Assembly (NCBI RefSeq): GCF_921293095.1 | Contig: NC_060249.1 | Span: 80,673,907-80,737,906, forward strand | Direction of reading: 5' to 3' | Length of the DNA: 64,000 bases | Origin: Ischnura elegans | Lineage: Eukaryota; Arthropoda; Insecta; Odonata; Coenagrionidae | Part shown: piece by piece, positions 38,701 to 49,089 of the stretch | How positions within the stretch are numbered: the first letter of the stretch is position 1 | Layout of the letters: the number at the start of each line of letters is the position of its first letter | The notes under the pieces: generated by a model | Databases searched by the model: none | What the model was told of the DNA's origin: nothing | Seen by the model: the letters and a program-made list of their open reading frames with translations, nothing else | Translations under genes and position numbers: made by a program

Positions 38701-41700
38701 GAGGAAATTACATTGAATACCAGAATTTGGTAGATTATACTAAGGTAAGACACAGAATATCACACATTCATCAAATTTCTTTCTTTATTTCATTTTGATG
38801 CAATGAGTTTGTTGCATTGTATTCATTTGGTTTTCCTTGTTATGCTTTAGTTTTCTGGGAGAATTTCATCAGGTTGTTCGTGTGTTCAATTTTTGTTGTA
38901 TCCAACTTGTAATTAGCCAATTTTTGACAGATCGTGCGGTTAATGAAATAGCTTCAACAGTACGTTAATGATTCTTTGAATTGTATAGTATGCATCCAGC
39001 CCAATGCTTACTCAAGGTTTGTGAACAAGGTGGTATACTGTCTGTGTCTTAGTAAGTGTTATAATGAGAGGCAAATCCAAGGGCACCTAACTGAATTTGG
39101 CGATTATTTCCAATGTGCTCTAATGGGGGCAATTGTATCTCATCGCTGGCACTGCGATCTATCAACAGGCTGGAGCAAGCACTCCAAAATACCTAGCGCT
39201 GTATAGGAAGGCTCTGAACGGCACCTGCCCTTTGTTTTTGGTCCGTTATTCCAGTGTATCTGGGCAGAGTTGCAGTGTAAAAAGGGTCCCAGTTGAGGAA
39301 TGATGGATATTCTGACCTTTTTTCTATTAATGCATTAATTAGCATGCATTAATTTAGCATTTGACAAAGACTATTGCACTGTATTGTGTTTAACGTTCAA
39401 TGAAAGTATTATTATTATTAATGCTTACCTTATCCTTTCACCATATGACCTTAGAAGAGCCTGTAACTGCTATCCGGCTATCTTGTTCCAAATTTTGAGT
39501 TGCCACCTCATTGCACCCATTTACCATAGGTTCTTCTACATTTTCCTGTCACCTTTTGCACTGATGTCTCGTAAATGTTGGACCATTTGTTCTCGGGGTG
39601 AACATACTCTGCCCTGGACCGTTTTCAAGCATTCTTGTCAGATGGCCAAGCCACCTCAAAGTAGCTCACTTGACTTTACATGCCATACCAGGCTTGCAGA
39701 GGCATATTGAATCAATGGACACATGCTGTGGGTACCTTGGAAGAGAAAGAGATAAAGAATGATAAGCTGCCAGCTCTTGTGAGACATAGAACAGGTAAAG
39801 TAAGGAAATATCAGGAAATCGATGGTTAACCTCAAGGAGTGCATGCATTTATTTGTTGAAAATTTGTTTAAAAGGGGTTTTGGAATGCTCAGAAAATAGG
39901 TGGATTTGCAGGAGAATATTTTTCTATCAATTACGGCATTCAAATAGGGAACAACGAAAACAAAATAGTCAAATTAATACAACACATCCACCTTCTAGTT
40001 CACTTTTCAGAATATTAATGTCATAATGAATACAATTACCAAAGTAAGTACTCAATATATTGTAAGAAAAAAAGTATAGGTATCATTCTGTGGAATAGCT
40101 TTCATTCATCTCTGGATTCACTCATGAGTCATGACTAAATCAAAGTCAAAAAATTTAGAAGACTTTAGAAAAGGAGAGGAAATGATTTAAAGCAAGAGTC
40201 TCACAGCAGTTCTTTCATTGGTTGCCAAAGAAATCCGTAAAAAGATCAAAAACAAGCCATTGGTTCTCTCGTTTTAAAGAATCACTGTCTGCGGCAATTC
40301 CATCTATCTTAGCCAATCACCTCCACTGAAGACAGCCATGGTGTTTATGTAGTCTAATCATAACCAAAGCCAGTGAGTCTCTGCCAATATGGCTTTTTTG
40401 GTCACGCTCAGCCGCTCGTGTTTGTGTAGGGAAGCAAAGCATCTGTAGTTGTCTGTCTGTGATGCTTAGAAAGTTCCAGCATTTGCCACCCAGTAGCGTG
40501 GCAATGGCACCAGACAGTAAGCCTGAGAATATCGTTGACTCAGCACAGAGAGACAAGGACAAGCAAAAAGGCACAGGGCAAGTTTAAACATGTAAATTAC
40601 TACTCTGTAAGCCCAGTTTCCACTCCACTGGGCTTTGGCATTATGCTGTGGAAAATTTGGGTGACCTGTGGGTCGATATCCCTCAGGTGAAAAGAGGCAT
40701 TCCCCACATCCACCTCTCTTGGGTGGGCCATGTGGCATGGTGTTGAATTAAAGTTATTGTGTGAAAAGGGATGTCCATTCTCAAATTTTCTATGGTTTGA
40801 TATCTGATAAGAAGTAAAATATCTAATAACTAGTATAATATAGCCCTATTATGATTGTGTGCAAGTTATAGCTTGCTCTATCTCAAGATTTAACCTGAAA
40901 AGCAATTGTGGTTCATCATATCAGCTGGTAACTACTGCAGTAGTGTTTGTTCCTTTGACAAGAGTGTCAATTCAGCTGTATCTCTGTATTGAATATTCTT
41001 TTCTTTCTGTGGAAATTACCATTTGTAGTTCATATTTCATCATGGATGTATCACATTTGTACCATATCAAGCTAATTTTATACATTGAATGTCACACTTT
41101 GCCACTGGTAACATAATTGTGTCCAGGGGCGGATCCAGGATTTCTTTCTGGGAGGGGCTCAAGCAAGGATTTTGTTCTGGGGGGGGGAGGAAACCAGTAT
41201 TTTCTTCTGGGGCGGGGGGCACAAGGATACCTCGTAATACAAAACGAACGCAATGATAATGGGACCATATTAAAAATCTTGCATATTTTTTAAGGGTCTG
41301 GGGGGGGGGGGGGGGGGGGGCATGTCCCCACCCTAGATCTGCCTATGATTGTGTCAAGGGAATAATTGTTAAAAGTTTTCTGTCACTGTAATACTTTTAC
41401 TCTTTTCCTTTAAAGTGTGACTCAAGTGAAATGCTTCACCTGTTCCAATGCACAAATTCAATTTACGAAGTGTATGCTGAAGATCATGTGAGAAATTATT
41501 AACTAGTGTTTGGTTGTCACCAAATCCAATAACCTTGATCATTTGACTACTTTCTTGGTTGCTATTGATTAACTTGATAGGATATTTCCACAAAAATTCT
41601 TGAAAATGGTAGAGAGACAAAGGTTTGTTGAACTTTCCCCTACACTCTCTCACTACCCCTTCAGCATATACATACATGGAAGAGGAAGGGTGACAACAAG

Positions 41701-44700
41701 CTACTGTCCTATTAAAAGTCTCCCAATTTTCTATCTGCTACCATCACCTCTGCCACTGGGGCTAAGTTGATGTGTATCGCATCTCTTTAATATACCTGCA
41801 GTGTCCTTCTGCCGGCTTGTACTTTCTTGAAGTAATGAGATAATAGGGTGGTTTCCTATTATTTTTTTATTGCCTAAATCGAAAGATTATTACTCCTGGA
41901 GTACGTATTTCGCGCTTTTAGATTTTTAAATGACGATATCTATTTTTCGCGATTAAATGAAAAGTGAAAAATTTCAAGCGCGCAAAAACGCGACGCGTAA
42001 GTAGGAAAGTCCGTGCGACGCATTTCTGGTTCCCCCTCTCTCCTTGTGAAGTGACCTTGATCGAGGCTCTGAGCGCTGATAGGATGCAGGATGCTAGCGG
42101 ATAGCTGAGTACCTTGCTGAATGGTAGCGCTTGGCTTAAAAAAGGTTTATTAATACCTTATCAAACGAAGAAAACTTTCCGAACTTAGCCAGTTTTAATA
42201 GGTGATTATTAAGACATGTTTCCCTGAGCTCTGTGCCTCATGCATGCATTGGTAACCTCAGACGATGTATAACTCCTATCCTCTCGTGTAGAAACTAGGT
42301 CCCTGTGACGTTACGCGGAGTGGAATCGCATGGGCGCCAATCTGGCCTTTTTCAAATGAGGATAAAATTTGACCCTTGCCATTCGTCTAAACCGGTATTT
42401 CAAAAAGCAAATAATTTGTGTATTATGAATACACTAATGGTGGGTAACGAATCGCAATCAATGCCTATCGTTTTCTTTGATGAAGGAAACTACCCTATTG
42501 TGTAAATGTAATGGCAATGAGAGTTGAGAAAGTTATTCTGGATTATGTATGTTTGTTTTTCCTTTTATCTTAGTCTCAGGTCATCTTTTTGTTCTTTTTG
42601 CAGGGTAAATCATCCCAAGGAAAGAAAAGAGTTATATATGGATCTTCAACTTTGACGAATGCCCGAGACTTCCTTAAGCAGGTAATAATTGTAGCTTTTA
42701 TGTGTAACTAGATATGTGTAATTAGTCTGAAGAAAATTTGTGCAAAAATGCATGGTCTTTTCTCTTTAAAATTTGTTTTAGTGTACAATAGGTTTGGGTT
42801 TCTGTACAGAGAGTCTATAATTTTTTATGATGCTAGTAAAACGAAGGCGGTGAAAAATCAACTGCTATTTTGAATTCCACATTTAATCTCAATAAAGAAT
42901 AAGGCTGATAGTTAATAACTAATTAAGATTAAGCCGATAATAGTTACCATGAAAAAAATTCAATACTGGGTTTATAACTTAGAGGAAAACTCATATTTCA
43001 GTCATTAATTATGTAATTTTGGGGTGTTCATTATTTTCTTGTAAAATGGTGCTGGTTGTCATAAGAAAAGACCAACTTATAATACTGGTAAACATTTACT
43101 TCATTGCTTCACTGAATTTATACTAATATTTTACTATAGTGCTTTTATTTTGTCATTATCATATTCTTTTCATTTGTTTTAATATTATTCTAGAATTTCT
43201 TGTTTATCTTCAAAACAATTGATGAAGAGGTATTGTGGCACACTGTCTTCCTTGCAATTTAGTTCATAATTAGGGTAGAAACCAGTAGGGTAGAAACCAT
43301 TTTCACAGGTACTAAATGTATAAGAAGCGAACCTCTTGACTATTTAACCTTCCGTCATCATAGTATTGTGTAATTATGAATTTGAGTCCATATTTTCTTT
43401 TTGATGTTAATTTCTTGCTGTTAATGGAGTTACTACTTTTATCTGCATAACTACTCAGAGTGTAAGTGGTCAATTGACTGCTTGCTCCCATCGCATATTT
43501 TATTGTACATCAAGCTATCTTGGGCTTGATTCCAGTTATTTTGGGGAACTTTGGAGATATCAATTTAAAATATTTTGGCTCAAATTGAGAATTGTTAGTG
43601 GGAATATAAGTGCATTACATTGAAAATTTCTGTAATAACTACTTGAGTAACCTATAAGCTTGTTCTTCGTAATTCATCATCTTCTCTGTCGTTCATCGAC
43701 TACTTCTTCACATTTGATTCATCAGTTAGAGGTTAATCGGTATCATGAATTTCTAGATCACATTCCTGTACATATTTTATTTAAGGTAATAGTCATTCTT
43801 GTGTGAATATTTAAGTGTTAAGGGGCCCGAACCTTTATTATTGGAGTGGGATGATATTTTTGTGAATTTTGTTGAGAGTATCTATGCAGCATTATTACCT
43901 GTCTTTTTAAACTGTATGTATACCCATTGACAGACATGTGAAAAAATATCACATGCAATGATTCTACCCTTATCCAAAAATGGCTCTTGAAGTGAATATC
44001 CTCAACCCCTTGCTCAGGTGACGCATATTGATAATTTACTTGATTGGCCATGTAGTATTTCTATGATGGTGTGGTTAGTTAACAATAAATTGAGGGAAGA
44101 AAAAATATCACTTCGTGAAAAGATCAAATATATGTGCAAAAAAGAATAGCAGAAGTGTGGTACTGCATTGGCAATTAGATGACACAATTTTATATTATTT
44201 GTCACACATTTCTGAAATGAGGCAAGATTTTCCTTGCAGCCACATAATCACCTTAGAAATTTAACTATTTGCTCAAATTGCCTGGCTTAGTTTTTGGGAA
44301 GAATGGCAATGGCTCCTCAGTGCATGCTACTGGGCTCTCATGAAAGAACTCACTTCAGGCATTTGCAGCATTAGAATAAAATCCAGGCATTTGCAGCATT
44401 AGAATAAAATCCTCACCTGCAACTGGTGTGCATTCCAGGTTTAGAATACTGTTTTAATGTACCTCAAAGTCTGAACATTTATTTATTAGCCTAGTATGGA
44501 TTCGCAATCTAACAGTTGTGAAAGTGTTAGCCTTTTAATAAGTTGTTTGCATTACAAGGGTGACAGTGTCTTACGCATTGGTCTATGTTTGTCCTCTTAG
44601 TTTCTCTGTCAGCCTCTGGTGAGGCTGGACCATTTGCAGATTTTGAACGTTTAGTCTGTCCCTTTAATGGATACCTAGTTTCTTAAGAATCCCCATTTCC

Positions 44701-45605
44701 TGTACCCAACTCACTCAGTCAAACACTTTTTCAAAATCCAAGGAACAAGCAACTCTATCTGAGATATGCTCTAGCTTTCTCTGCTAGTACCTGATCATCA
44801 CTGTTCATCAGTGGCTGACTTTCCCTTACCGAATGTGGTTTGATTGTTACCCAAGTACTTGATTGCCCTCTCTTCAATTTTCTATGTATTTTAAATCCTT
44901 TGATGCACCAATTTTGCATCATGTAATACATATTAGGCTAATTGTTCTGTAGTTTTCACCTTCCAAGGATTTCATCTTCTTTGGTGGTAGAATTAGAACT
45001 GCGCTCATGAAATACTCAGGTCAGAGCACATCTTGATACATCTTATACATAATATAATTATGTATAACAGATTTTTCTTTCATGCCAGTGAAACATTTTG
45101 TGATGTAATTTCTGCACATGCTAAACATGCATTAATTACCCAACCATAATTCTACACTTCTGCTATTCTATTAAATGATTTAATTTGTGATGGTTGCCAA
45201 GTACATATAGGTATTTATGGCAGTATTTGCCTACAACAGATGATCTTGTAAGGAAAAGATCTTTTCAAAATGACTCTGCCTACTTTCTAATATTTTCTTC
45301 GAAAATTGCACCTTATACAATAGAACTTACTGATATGGTCAATTTCTGAGCTTACTCACCATGACTGCAAACACCATCTGCATGCTTATCATTGTTAAAT
45401 CCTTGCATAAAAAGATTGTTTCCTTTCATGGTCAAAATTTTTTAAGAATAGTTGTAATCTAAACTATTATATCATTTGTGTAACTTGACTGTATTATTTG
45501 TGTCAAAACTTAAAATTGGGGTCTTGGTATAGCTAAGGAAAATTCTAATTTATGCATTTAATTTTATTTCAGCTATCACATCTTGGACAGGAAATAAATA
45601 CATGA
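23764..45605 (+). CDS. SCFD1: SCFD1/Sly1, Sec1/Munc18-family SNARE regulator (complete, 15 coding exons)
   Basis: Exons: 23764-23791, 23899-24058, 24164-24377, 24582-24669, 24748-24837, 24960-25101, 25682-25915, 27912-28002, 35395-35530, 36027-36211, 36328-36407, 37451-37589, 38535-38744, 42604-42681, 45573-45605. All introns are GT-AG and all phases agree, giving 1908 nt, 635 residues and a TGA stop; family members are about 640. Sly1 proteins bind the Golgi/ER syntaxins (Syx5/Sed5, Ufe1) and chaperone SNARE assembly in ER-Golgi traffic at the cytosolic face. Diagnostic stretches: EPVWKILIYDRCGQDIISPL in exon 2, QLHADRDSIPDVPAVYFCLP in exons 2-3, LLIILDRNMDMATPLHHTWT in exon 7, EEKIMSKATLDKSIMEML in exon 10, SFVMEGVKNLVLK in exon 12, EAIVFIVGGGNYIEYQNLVD in exon 13, and LSHLGQEINT at the C-terminus, matching the family's LSQLGQ end. 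The start is supported by alignment of METLKEKQIEAISQMLN with the family N-terminus. No frameshift or stop is seen. Introns 7, 8, 13 and 14 are large and transposon-laden. Confidence 0.96.
25321..25416 (+). repeat. Intronic 39-bp hairpin, miRNA-precursor-like
   Basis: Arms 25321-25359 and 25378-25416 in SCFD1 intron 6 pair at 34 of 39 positions plus one G-U wobble, with an 18-base loop. The 16 bp next to the loop (GCTCAACAATCGCCCA) are perfectly paired. The scattered mismatches, about 96 nt length and sense orientation within a host intron resemble an intronic miRNA precursor. A short foldback MITE is an equally good explanation, and no family match is known to me. Confidence 0.7.
26114..26375. 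mobile_element. hAT-like MITE, 7/8 TSD (SCFD1 intron 7)
   Basis: Left end CAGTAGCGGATACAG; right end ATGTATTCACCACTG, reading CAGTGGTGAATACAT on the other strand. Flanks GGCCCAAA (26106-26113) and GGCCGAAA (26376-26383) match at 7 of 8. A G-rich run lies inside each end. Length 262 bp. Non-autonomous. Confidence 0.7.
26651..26817 (+). repeat. Direct duplication of ~45 bp
   Basis: The block at 26651-26695 recurs at 26771-26817. Both copies share the 20-mer AAAGCTTTGAAAGCAATGAA and the following CATGAGGC. The copies are 120 bases apart in SCFD1 intron 7. Confidence 0.75.
26940..27630 (+). mobile_element. Decayed LINE reverse-transcriptase tail, interrupted by a MITE
   Basis: Before the MITE, one frame reads KENERRLEAFKFSVE; after it another reads NEVLHMLGEERKLVR. 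These fit consecutive blocks of the non-LTR polyprotein tail seen also at 2120-2437 (its GVLRSVGEKRSLMK block). Stops and frameshifts abound. A 122-bp piggyBac-like MITE (27263-27384) lies between the two blocks. Within SCFD1 intron 7, sense to the gene. Confidence 0.5.
27263..27384. mobile_element. piggyBac-like MITE with TTAA target sites
   Basis: The 122-bp element is bounded by TTAA at 27259-27262 and 27385-27388. Terminal inverted repeats CCCTTTCACTGCT are exact for 13 bases at both ends. Exact TTAA duplication is the hallmark of piggyBac transposition. The TIR differs from that of the larger element at 28336-32464, so a different helper would be needed. Confidence 0.8.
29750..31330. mobile_element. 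Foreign segment inserted in the piggyBac transposase
   Basis: Transposase coding breaks off after LDEAMIP and resumes ~1.58 kb later. The left edge has several GGATAC/GGATCC-type repeats (29755-29850) and the right edge has similar GATCCG repeats (31250-31325) ending GGATCCGTCCATCCCTA. An open frame of 140 codons (29865-30287) is not recognised. Clear terminal repeats and a target duplication were not found, so the element type is unknown. Confidence 0.55.
30740..30996. mobile_element. hAT-like MITE, 7/8 TSD, nested
   Basis: Left end CAGTGGGGTAGCCAGG; right end reads CAATGGTGTAGCGAGAG on the other strand. Flanks GTCGATGG (30732-30739) and GTCAATGG (30997-31004) match at 7 of 8. A G run sits inside the left end. 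Length 257 bp. It lies within the foreign segment that interrupts the piggyBac element. Confidence 0.7.
32933..33649. mobile_element. hAT-like MITE with perfect 8-bp TSD (SCFD1 intron 8)
   Basis: Both ends start CAGGGCCGTCGCGTGG when read inward (16 exact). The 8-bp duplication AAGATATG is exact at 32925-32932 and 33650-33657. Length 717 bp, the largest MITE here. It has GC-rich ends with long G/C runs and an AT-rich middle. No transposase fragment was recognised. Confidence 0.9.
33700..35394. other. Remainder of SCFD1 intron 8
   Basis: AT-rich intronic sequence with short unrecognised open frames. The intron ends with the pyrimidine tract and acceptor CTCTTTTCGATTAG before exon 9 at 35395. 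Confidence 0.6.
39450..39705 (-). mobile_element. Decayed LINE tail (SCFD1 intron 13)
   Basis: The minus strand reads LRWLGHLTRMLENGPGQSMF between stops, matching the (L/R)RWLGHVxRM block near the end of non-LTR polyproteins. The rest is degraded. Antisense to SCFD1. Confidence 0.45.
41124..41347. mobile_element. hAT-like MITE with perfect 8-bp TSD (SCFD1 intron 13)
   Basis: Left CAGGGGCGGATCCAGG; right end reads CATAGGCAGATCTAGG. The duplication ATTGTGTC is exact at 41116-41123 and 41348-41355. Length 224 bp. It shares its internal sequence (CTCGTAATACAAAACGAACG) with the copy at 47839-48042. Three G-rich runs are present, one about 20 long. Confidence 0.9.
41844..42497. mobile_element. MITE with TAGGGTGGTTTCCT ends (SCFD1 intron 13)
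   Basis: Left end TAGGGTGGTTTCCTATT and right end reading TAGGGTAGTTTCCTTC on the other strand form 13/14 inverted repeats. The terminal TA may be the target duplication. About 654 bp. The interior includes CG-rich blocks and a 66-codon frame (42305-42505) that is not recognised. Its left 120 bp recur at 22480. Confidence 0.7.
44356..44411 (+). repeat. Tandem duplication, 28 bp x 2
   Basis: Two adjacent identical 28-bp units (44356-44383 and 44384-44411), each beginning CAGGCATTTGCAGCATTAG, in SCFD1 intron 14. Confidence 0.9.
44580..45030 (-). mobile_element. Decayed LINE reverse transcriptase core (SCFD1 intron 14)
   Basis: On the minus strand, interrupted frames read ILPPKKMKSLEGENYRTISL, then after several stops SLDFEKVFD, then ILKKLGIH and RDRLNVQNLQM. 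These match ordered blocks of non-LTR reverse transcriptase (the NYRPISL block, the AFDxVxW block with the first catalytic aspartate, and the following helix). Many stops are present and the YxDD block is missing. Antisense to SCFD1. Confidence 0.65.
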
Positions 45606-46035
45606 ATTATGGGATAATTGAGCTTGTTTCCAATATGATTGCCATTATTACTGCACATGTCAATGATTCATCTTGGCTAGAACTGCAGATAATAATGTTT
45701 TTTGTTATTCGTATTTAATCATTCTTAAATTTTATAATGAGGAAATGCAAGTCGCTAAGTGGGAGCAACCCAACTATCTGCCAATAACAGCTTAGTCGAA
45801 TTATCAAAAGAATCATTTATCATTGATATTGTTATCAATATGCCAAAGTAAGAAACTATGTACAGTATCAGAGATCTTGGTTTGTTATATGATTCCATTT
45901 TTCTTATTAAAGTATTTATTGGATTGAGAGAATGTCCTAAAATGTACTTATTTTTTTATTTCTAGTGATTACATTCCTCTAATAACCTTGTAATAATTTT
46001 CCATTCTGTACAGAGGTAAATGCTTTGTACATCTC
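45606..46035 (+). other. SCFD1 3' untranslated and flanking region
   Basis: AT-rich sequence after the stop. An ATTAAA string at 45906-45911 is a possible poly(A) signal, and an AATAAA overlaps the last codons (45593-45598). The exact 3' end cannot be decided from sequence. Confidence 0.4.
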
Positions 46036-46043
46036 CTCTCATG

Positions 46044-46305
46044 CAGGCGTGCAGCTAGGAATTAAGGCTAGAGGAGTAGTTAGGAGCAACTAATACTGAG
46101 GGTATGGAATAAGGGATGTGCGTATGCCCTCCCCCAGAAAAGTTTTAAGATAAGTAGTTCAAAATGGTGATTTTTACAGTTTTCTGAGGATTTTATTAAT
46201 CCTTACATTGATCTATAAGTAATCTTTATCATATTAAGTAAAATGGATTAAATTTTAAATTTCTCTGAGTTCTGGGGGCTTTTACCCCACAAGACTGCAT
46301 CACTG
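46044..46305. mobile_element. Degenerate hAT-like MITE, 7/8 TSD
   Basis: Left CAGGCGTGCAGCTAGG, right end reading CAGTGATGCAGTCTTG, only about 9 of 16 alike. Flanks CTCTCATG (46036-46043) and CTTTCATG (46306-46313) match at 7 of 8. 262 bp. An older copy than the others. Confidence 0.5.
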
Positions 46306-46609
46306 CTTTCATGTGTATGTATATTCCCCATAGTTCTGAGTAAATAGCCACTCCCTGATTATTGTTTTTAATTTGTTCCATCAAAAGCAAAAAATAATTG
46401 AAACAGTACTGTTTGAGCCATCAAATTTCATAATGCTCAATACCTCCCTTATGTGTGGCTGTCACTGCAGAAATTCATTAAAATCTTTTTCAAAAATGAT
46501 GCAGTGCCATTAATATTGCTTTAAAAATGATTGAATATCATTTATACTTTTATTTTATTTACTTAATTTTTTTATTCCTGAAAACAGCTATATTCGGCCT
46601 TTACATTGG

Positions 46610-46760
46610 TGTTTATGATAACATTTTAACAATCAAATGTGCACTAACATCCATGCCGTGGAAAAGGATAACTTACACACTTGGGATTCGAACCCACGAT
46701 CTATGATTTGGTAGGCGAGGAATCTACCGCTCTGCCACCAAGGCTGGCAAATTCCATTTG
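46610..46760 (-). mobile_element. tRNA-derived SINE, copy 2
   Basis: On the minus strand a consensus A box TGGCAGAGCGG (46737-46727) and a perfect B box GGTTCGAATCC (46694-46684) are spaced as in a tRNA. The head shares TCCTCGCCTA and ATAGATCG blocks with copy 1 (21045). The tail (AAGTTATCC, GGCATGGATGTT, GTTAAAATG) matches copy 1 as well. No cloverleaf acceptor closure. Confidence 0.7.
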
Positions 46761-47838
46761 TTGAAAATTTAGTTAATGAATATTAATAGTAACTGTTATT
46801 GGGCTGTAGGCTTAACCTCAAGGCAAATGGAAATTCATATCACGCATTCTCAAGTATTCACTGCCATTATAATGAAAATGAACTTGAGTTGTGATCCAAT
46901 AATGTAATAGTGCCTTTAAATGCTTTCATAAATAGTAAAATGAAGCACAAACTACTTAGAAACCAGGAATAAAAGTATCAATCACTGACTACATTACCAA
47001 TTACAAACGAGCTACGAAACATGGATGATGGGCATCTGGACTGATGGTAATTAAATATCCAGGTAAATGTCTGGAGAAGGATTGTATCCTTGTGAGAAAA
47101 AAAAAAGAATTAAAAAAAGTGCTCAATTGAAAGAAGCTTTCAGCTTGTATTTAAAGAAATCATGAAGGGACGAAAGCTGTCAATTTTAAGTTATCTCCCA
47201 TCAAGACATCAATGAAACTGTTAGAATATAGTTCTTCTTTTACGCAGCGTATTATTGAAAATATTCACTGGCAAAAGTTTTGAATCACCACATTTCTATT
47301 TCTTATAAAAGAATTTTAATTGAGGCAAAGGGCACTTGGGGCACAGTGAAAGTTCCGCATGGTGGTACTTAAGAGCTTTTATGCGGAACTGGGAAGAATT
47401 GGACTGTAATAGCATCTGCAATTAAAAAAAAATACAGTATTGAAAAATTAAATACTTCCAACTGAAAAAGATGCACCTAATATTGTGATCCCTGGAGAGC
47501 TGTGGATTGAATTAATAAATGAATTTGCCATTTTTCTTTGTTTGTAATGAAATTATTGGTAAAAATCAGGTACTCATACATAAAGGATTCAAAATATGCT
47601 AAAAACATCAGGATTGTATATTTAATAAGTGAAAAAAGAACTTTCGTTGGAAAACCTTGTTTACAAGTACTTTTTTCTTAGAAATTATGGATAGGGTGTG
47701 ATCCCCTTAATCTGCCTTGTGGTCTTCACTTATTGCATATTTATTAGTCTTGATTTTGGAGAGACTGAAAACAAGACAGACAAATTTTCTGCATTTGACT
47801 CAACTACTAGAAGGTACTCAGCTACTTGTAGGTACTTC

Positions 47839-48042
47839 CAGGGGCGGATCCAGGATTTCTTTCTGGAGGGGGCACACGCAAGGCCTTGTCCAGGATTTTG
47901 TTTTGGGGGGGCACAAGGTTTCCTCGTAATACAAAACGAACGCAATGATAACGGGACTTTATTAAAATCTTCCATATTTTTTAAGGTTCTGGGGGGGTGG
48001 GGGCATGTGCCCCCGTGCCTCCCCCCCCTAGATCCGCCTATG
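47839..48042. mobile_element. hAT-like MITE with perfect 8-bp TSD
   Basis: Left CAGGGGCGGATCCAGG; right end reads CATAGGCGGATCTAGG. The duplication GGTACTTC is exact at 47831-47838 and 48043-48050. 204 bp. Same family as 41124-41347. It ends 21 bases from the stop codon of the minus-strand exon at 48064, so it probably lies in that gene's 3' untranslated region. Confidence 0.9.
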
Positions 48043-48063
48043 GGTACTTCAGCTACTAGTAAG

Positions 48064-49089
48064 CTACAGTAGGAGCTCCTTGCATTTGTAATTATCTCTG
48101 AAATCAGGGTCTTCACTGGAAACTCTGAGCTCAATCATTTCCATGTATCTATAACACCCTTCCATAAAACTGTCACACAATATGTAATAGTGCAAAGTCA
48201 TAATTTTAAGTTTACAAAAAGCCAAAGGATCCATCAGAGCCAAGAAATCTTTTTCATGTGACATAAGTAAAAAACGGCTTACCTAGGAAACAGGGTACAA
48301 GAAAATAATTTTTTGTCAATAATTGCCGATTTAATTTTCATTAAAATGATGGAATGAAAACTCGATACCGATTAGTTCTCAAGTATTTAAGAATTTTCTG
48401 CTAAAAGATGAAGCTTTTCAAAGATAGGAAGGATTTAGCCAGGTATTATTGAGTTGTTTTGTCGATAGTTGTAACGGCATTAGCTGACAAATGATTTTAC
48501 GTCGTGAAGTAGTACATAACGTTATATCGTCATTCTTGAAAAACGATTTTTTCTGTATTATATGATTTTCTCTCTCCCGGCGTATGATACTGGTGAAATC
48601 TCCTCGGGTTTTCCACCGGTTGAATTCCTTGTAAGCCGACTATTCCTGCCCTGGCCTGATGACGATAGCAAAAATAGCTATCGAAATGTCGGTCTTTAGC
48701 AACTCACCCGATGGAAAACCCGAAAATATTTCATATTTCATTTTGTCCTTTACAAAACTCTATTGCGCACGCCTGACTAGAACTGTTTGCGTCTTATGAA
48801 AAACATCGTTTTACTGCTAATTGTAAGAACCAAAGATTGACCACAGAATCTAGAAATGAAAAAATACGCGTCATTTTTTTCTGATATCTTATAGCCATGC
48901 ATTTTTCAATAAAAATGCTTACGAGTAGAGTCGTAAGTGCAAGCAAGCAATTTTCCCGCCGATGAATGGGAATCCATCTGTCATATTCATCTTTCCAAAT
49001 AGCTGACATGATAAACGCGGCATTATTTTCCACTCTTTTCAAAACAAATACTTCATGTGCGGTCGATAGATAACGTGCATAAGATTTTC
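48064..49089 (-). CDS. Last two exons of an unrecognised minus-strand gene
   Basis: Exon Y runs 49089-48923: it opens after AACGCTTGAG and ends CTACTC then GTAAGC, phase 0. Exon Z runs 48282-48064: it follows a strong acceptor, TTGTACCCTGTTTCCTAG, in phase 0, and ends in TAG. Together they encode about 128 residues, including ENNAAFIMSAIWKDEYDRWI and HRRENCLLALTTLL in Y, and FLALMDPLAFCKLKIMTLHY and RVSSEDPDFRDNYKCKELLL in Z. The matched phases, the strong acceptor and an amino-acid make-up typical of real protein support a gene; I do not recognise the family. It is arranged tail to tail with SCFD1. Upstream exons are uncertain: candidates are 49770-49548 and a start exon 50557-50511 (MCDGFIIFSRCGERS, donor GTGAGG) next to a GC-rich patch at 50640-51040. 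The phases of those do not all join, so at least one exon is missing from the model. Confidence 0.5.

Noticed and set aside
46676..46746. Possible functional tRNA gene (-)
   Set aside because: A and B boxes are excellent, but the acceptor ends do not pair and the SINE tail follows.
47698..48072. Open frame of 124 codons (+)
   Set aside because: Most of it is translated hAT MITE sequence, including the TIR and G-tract.
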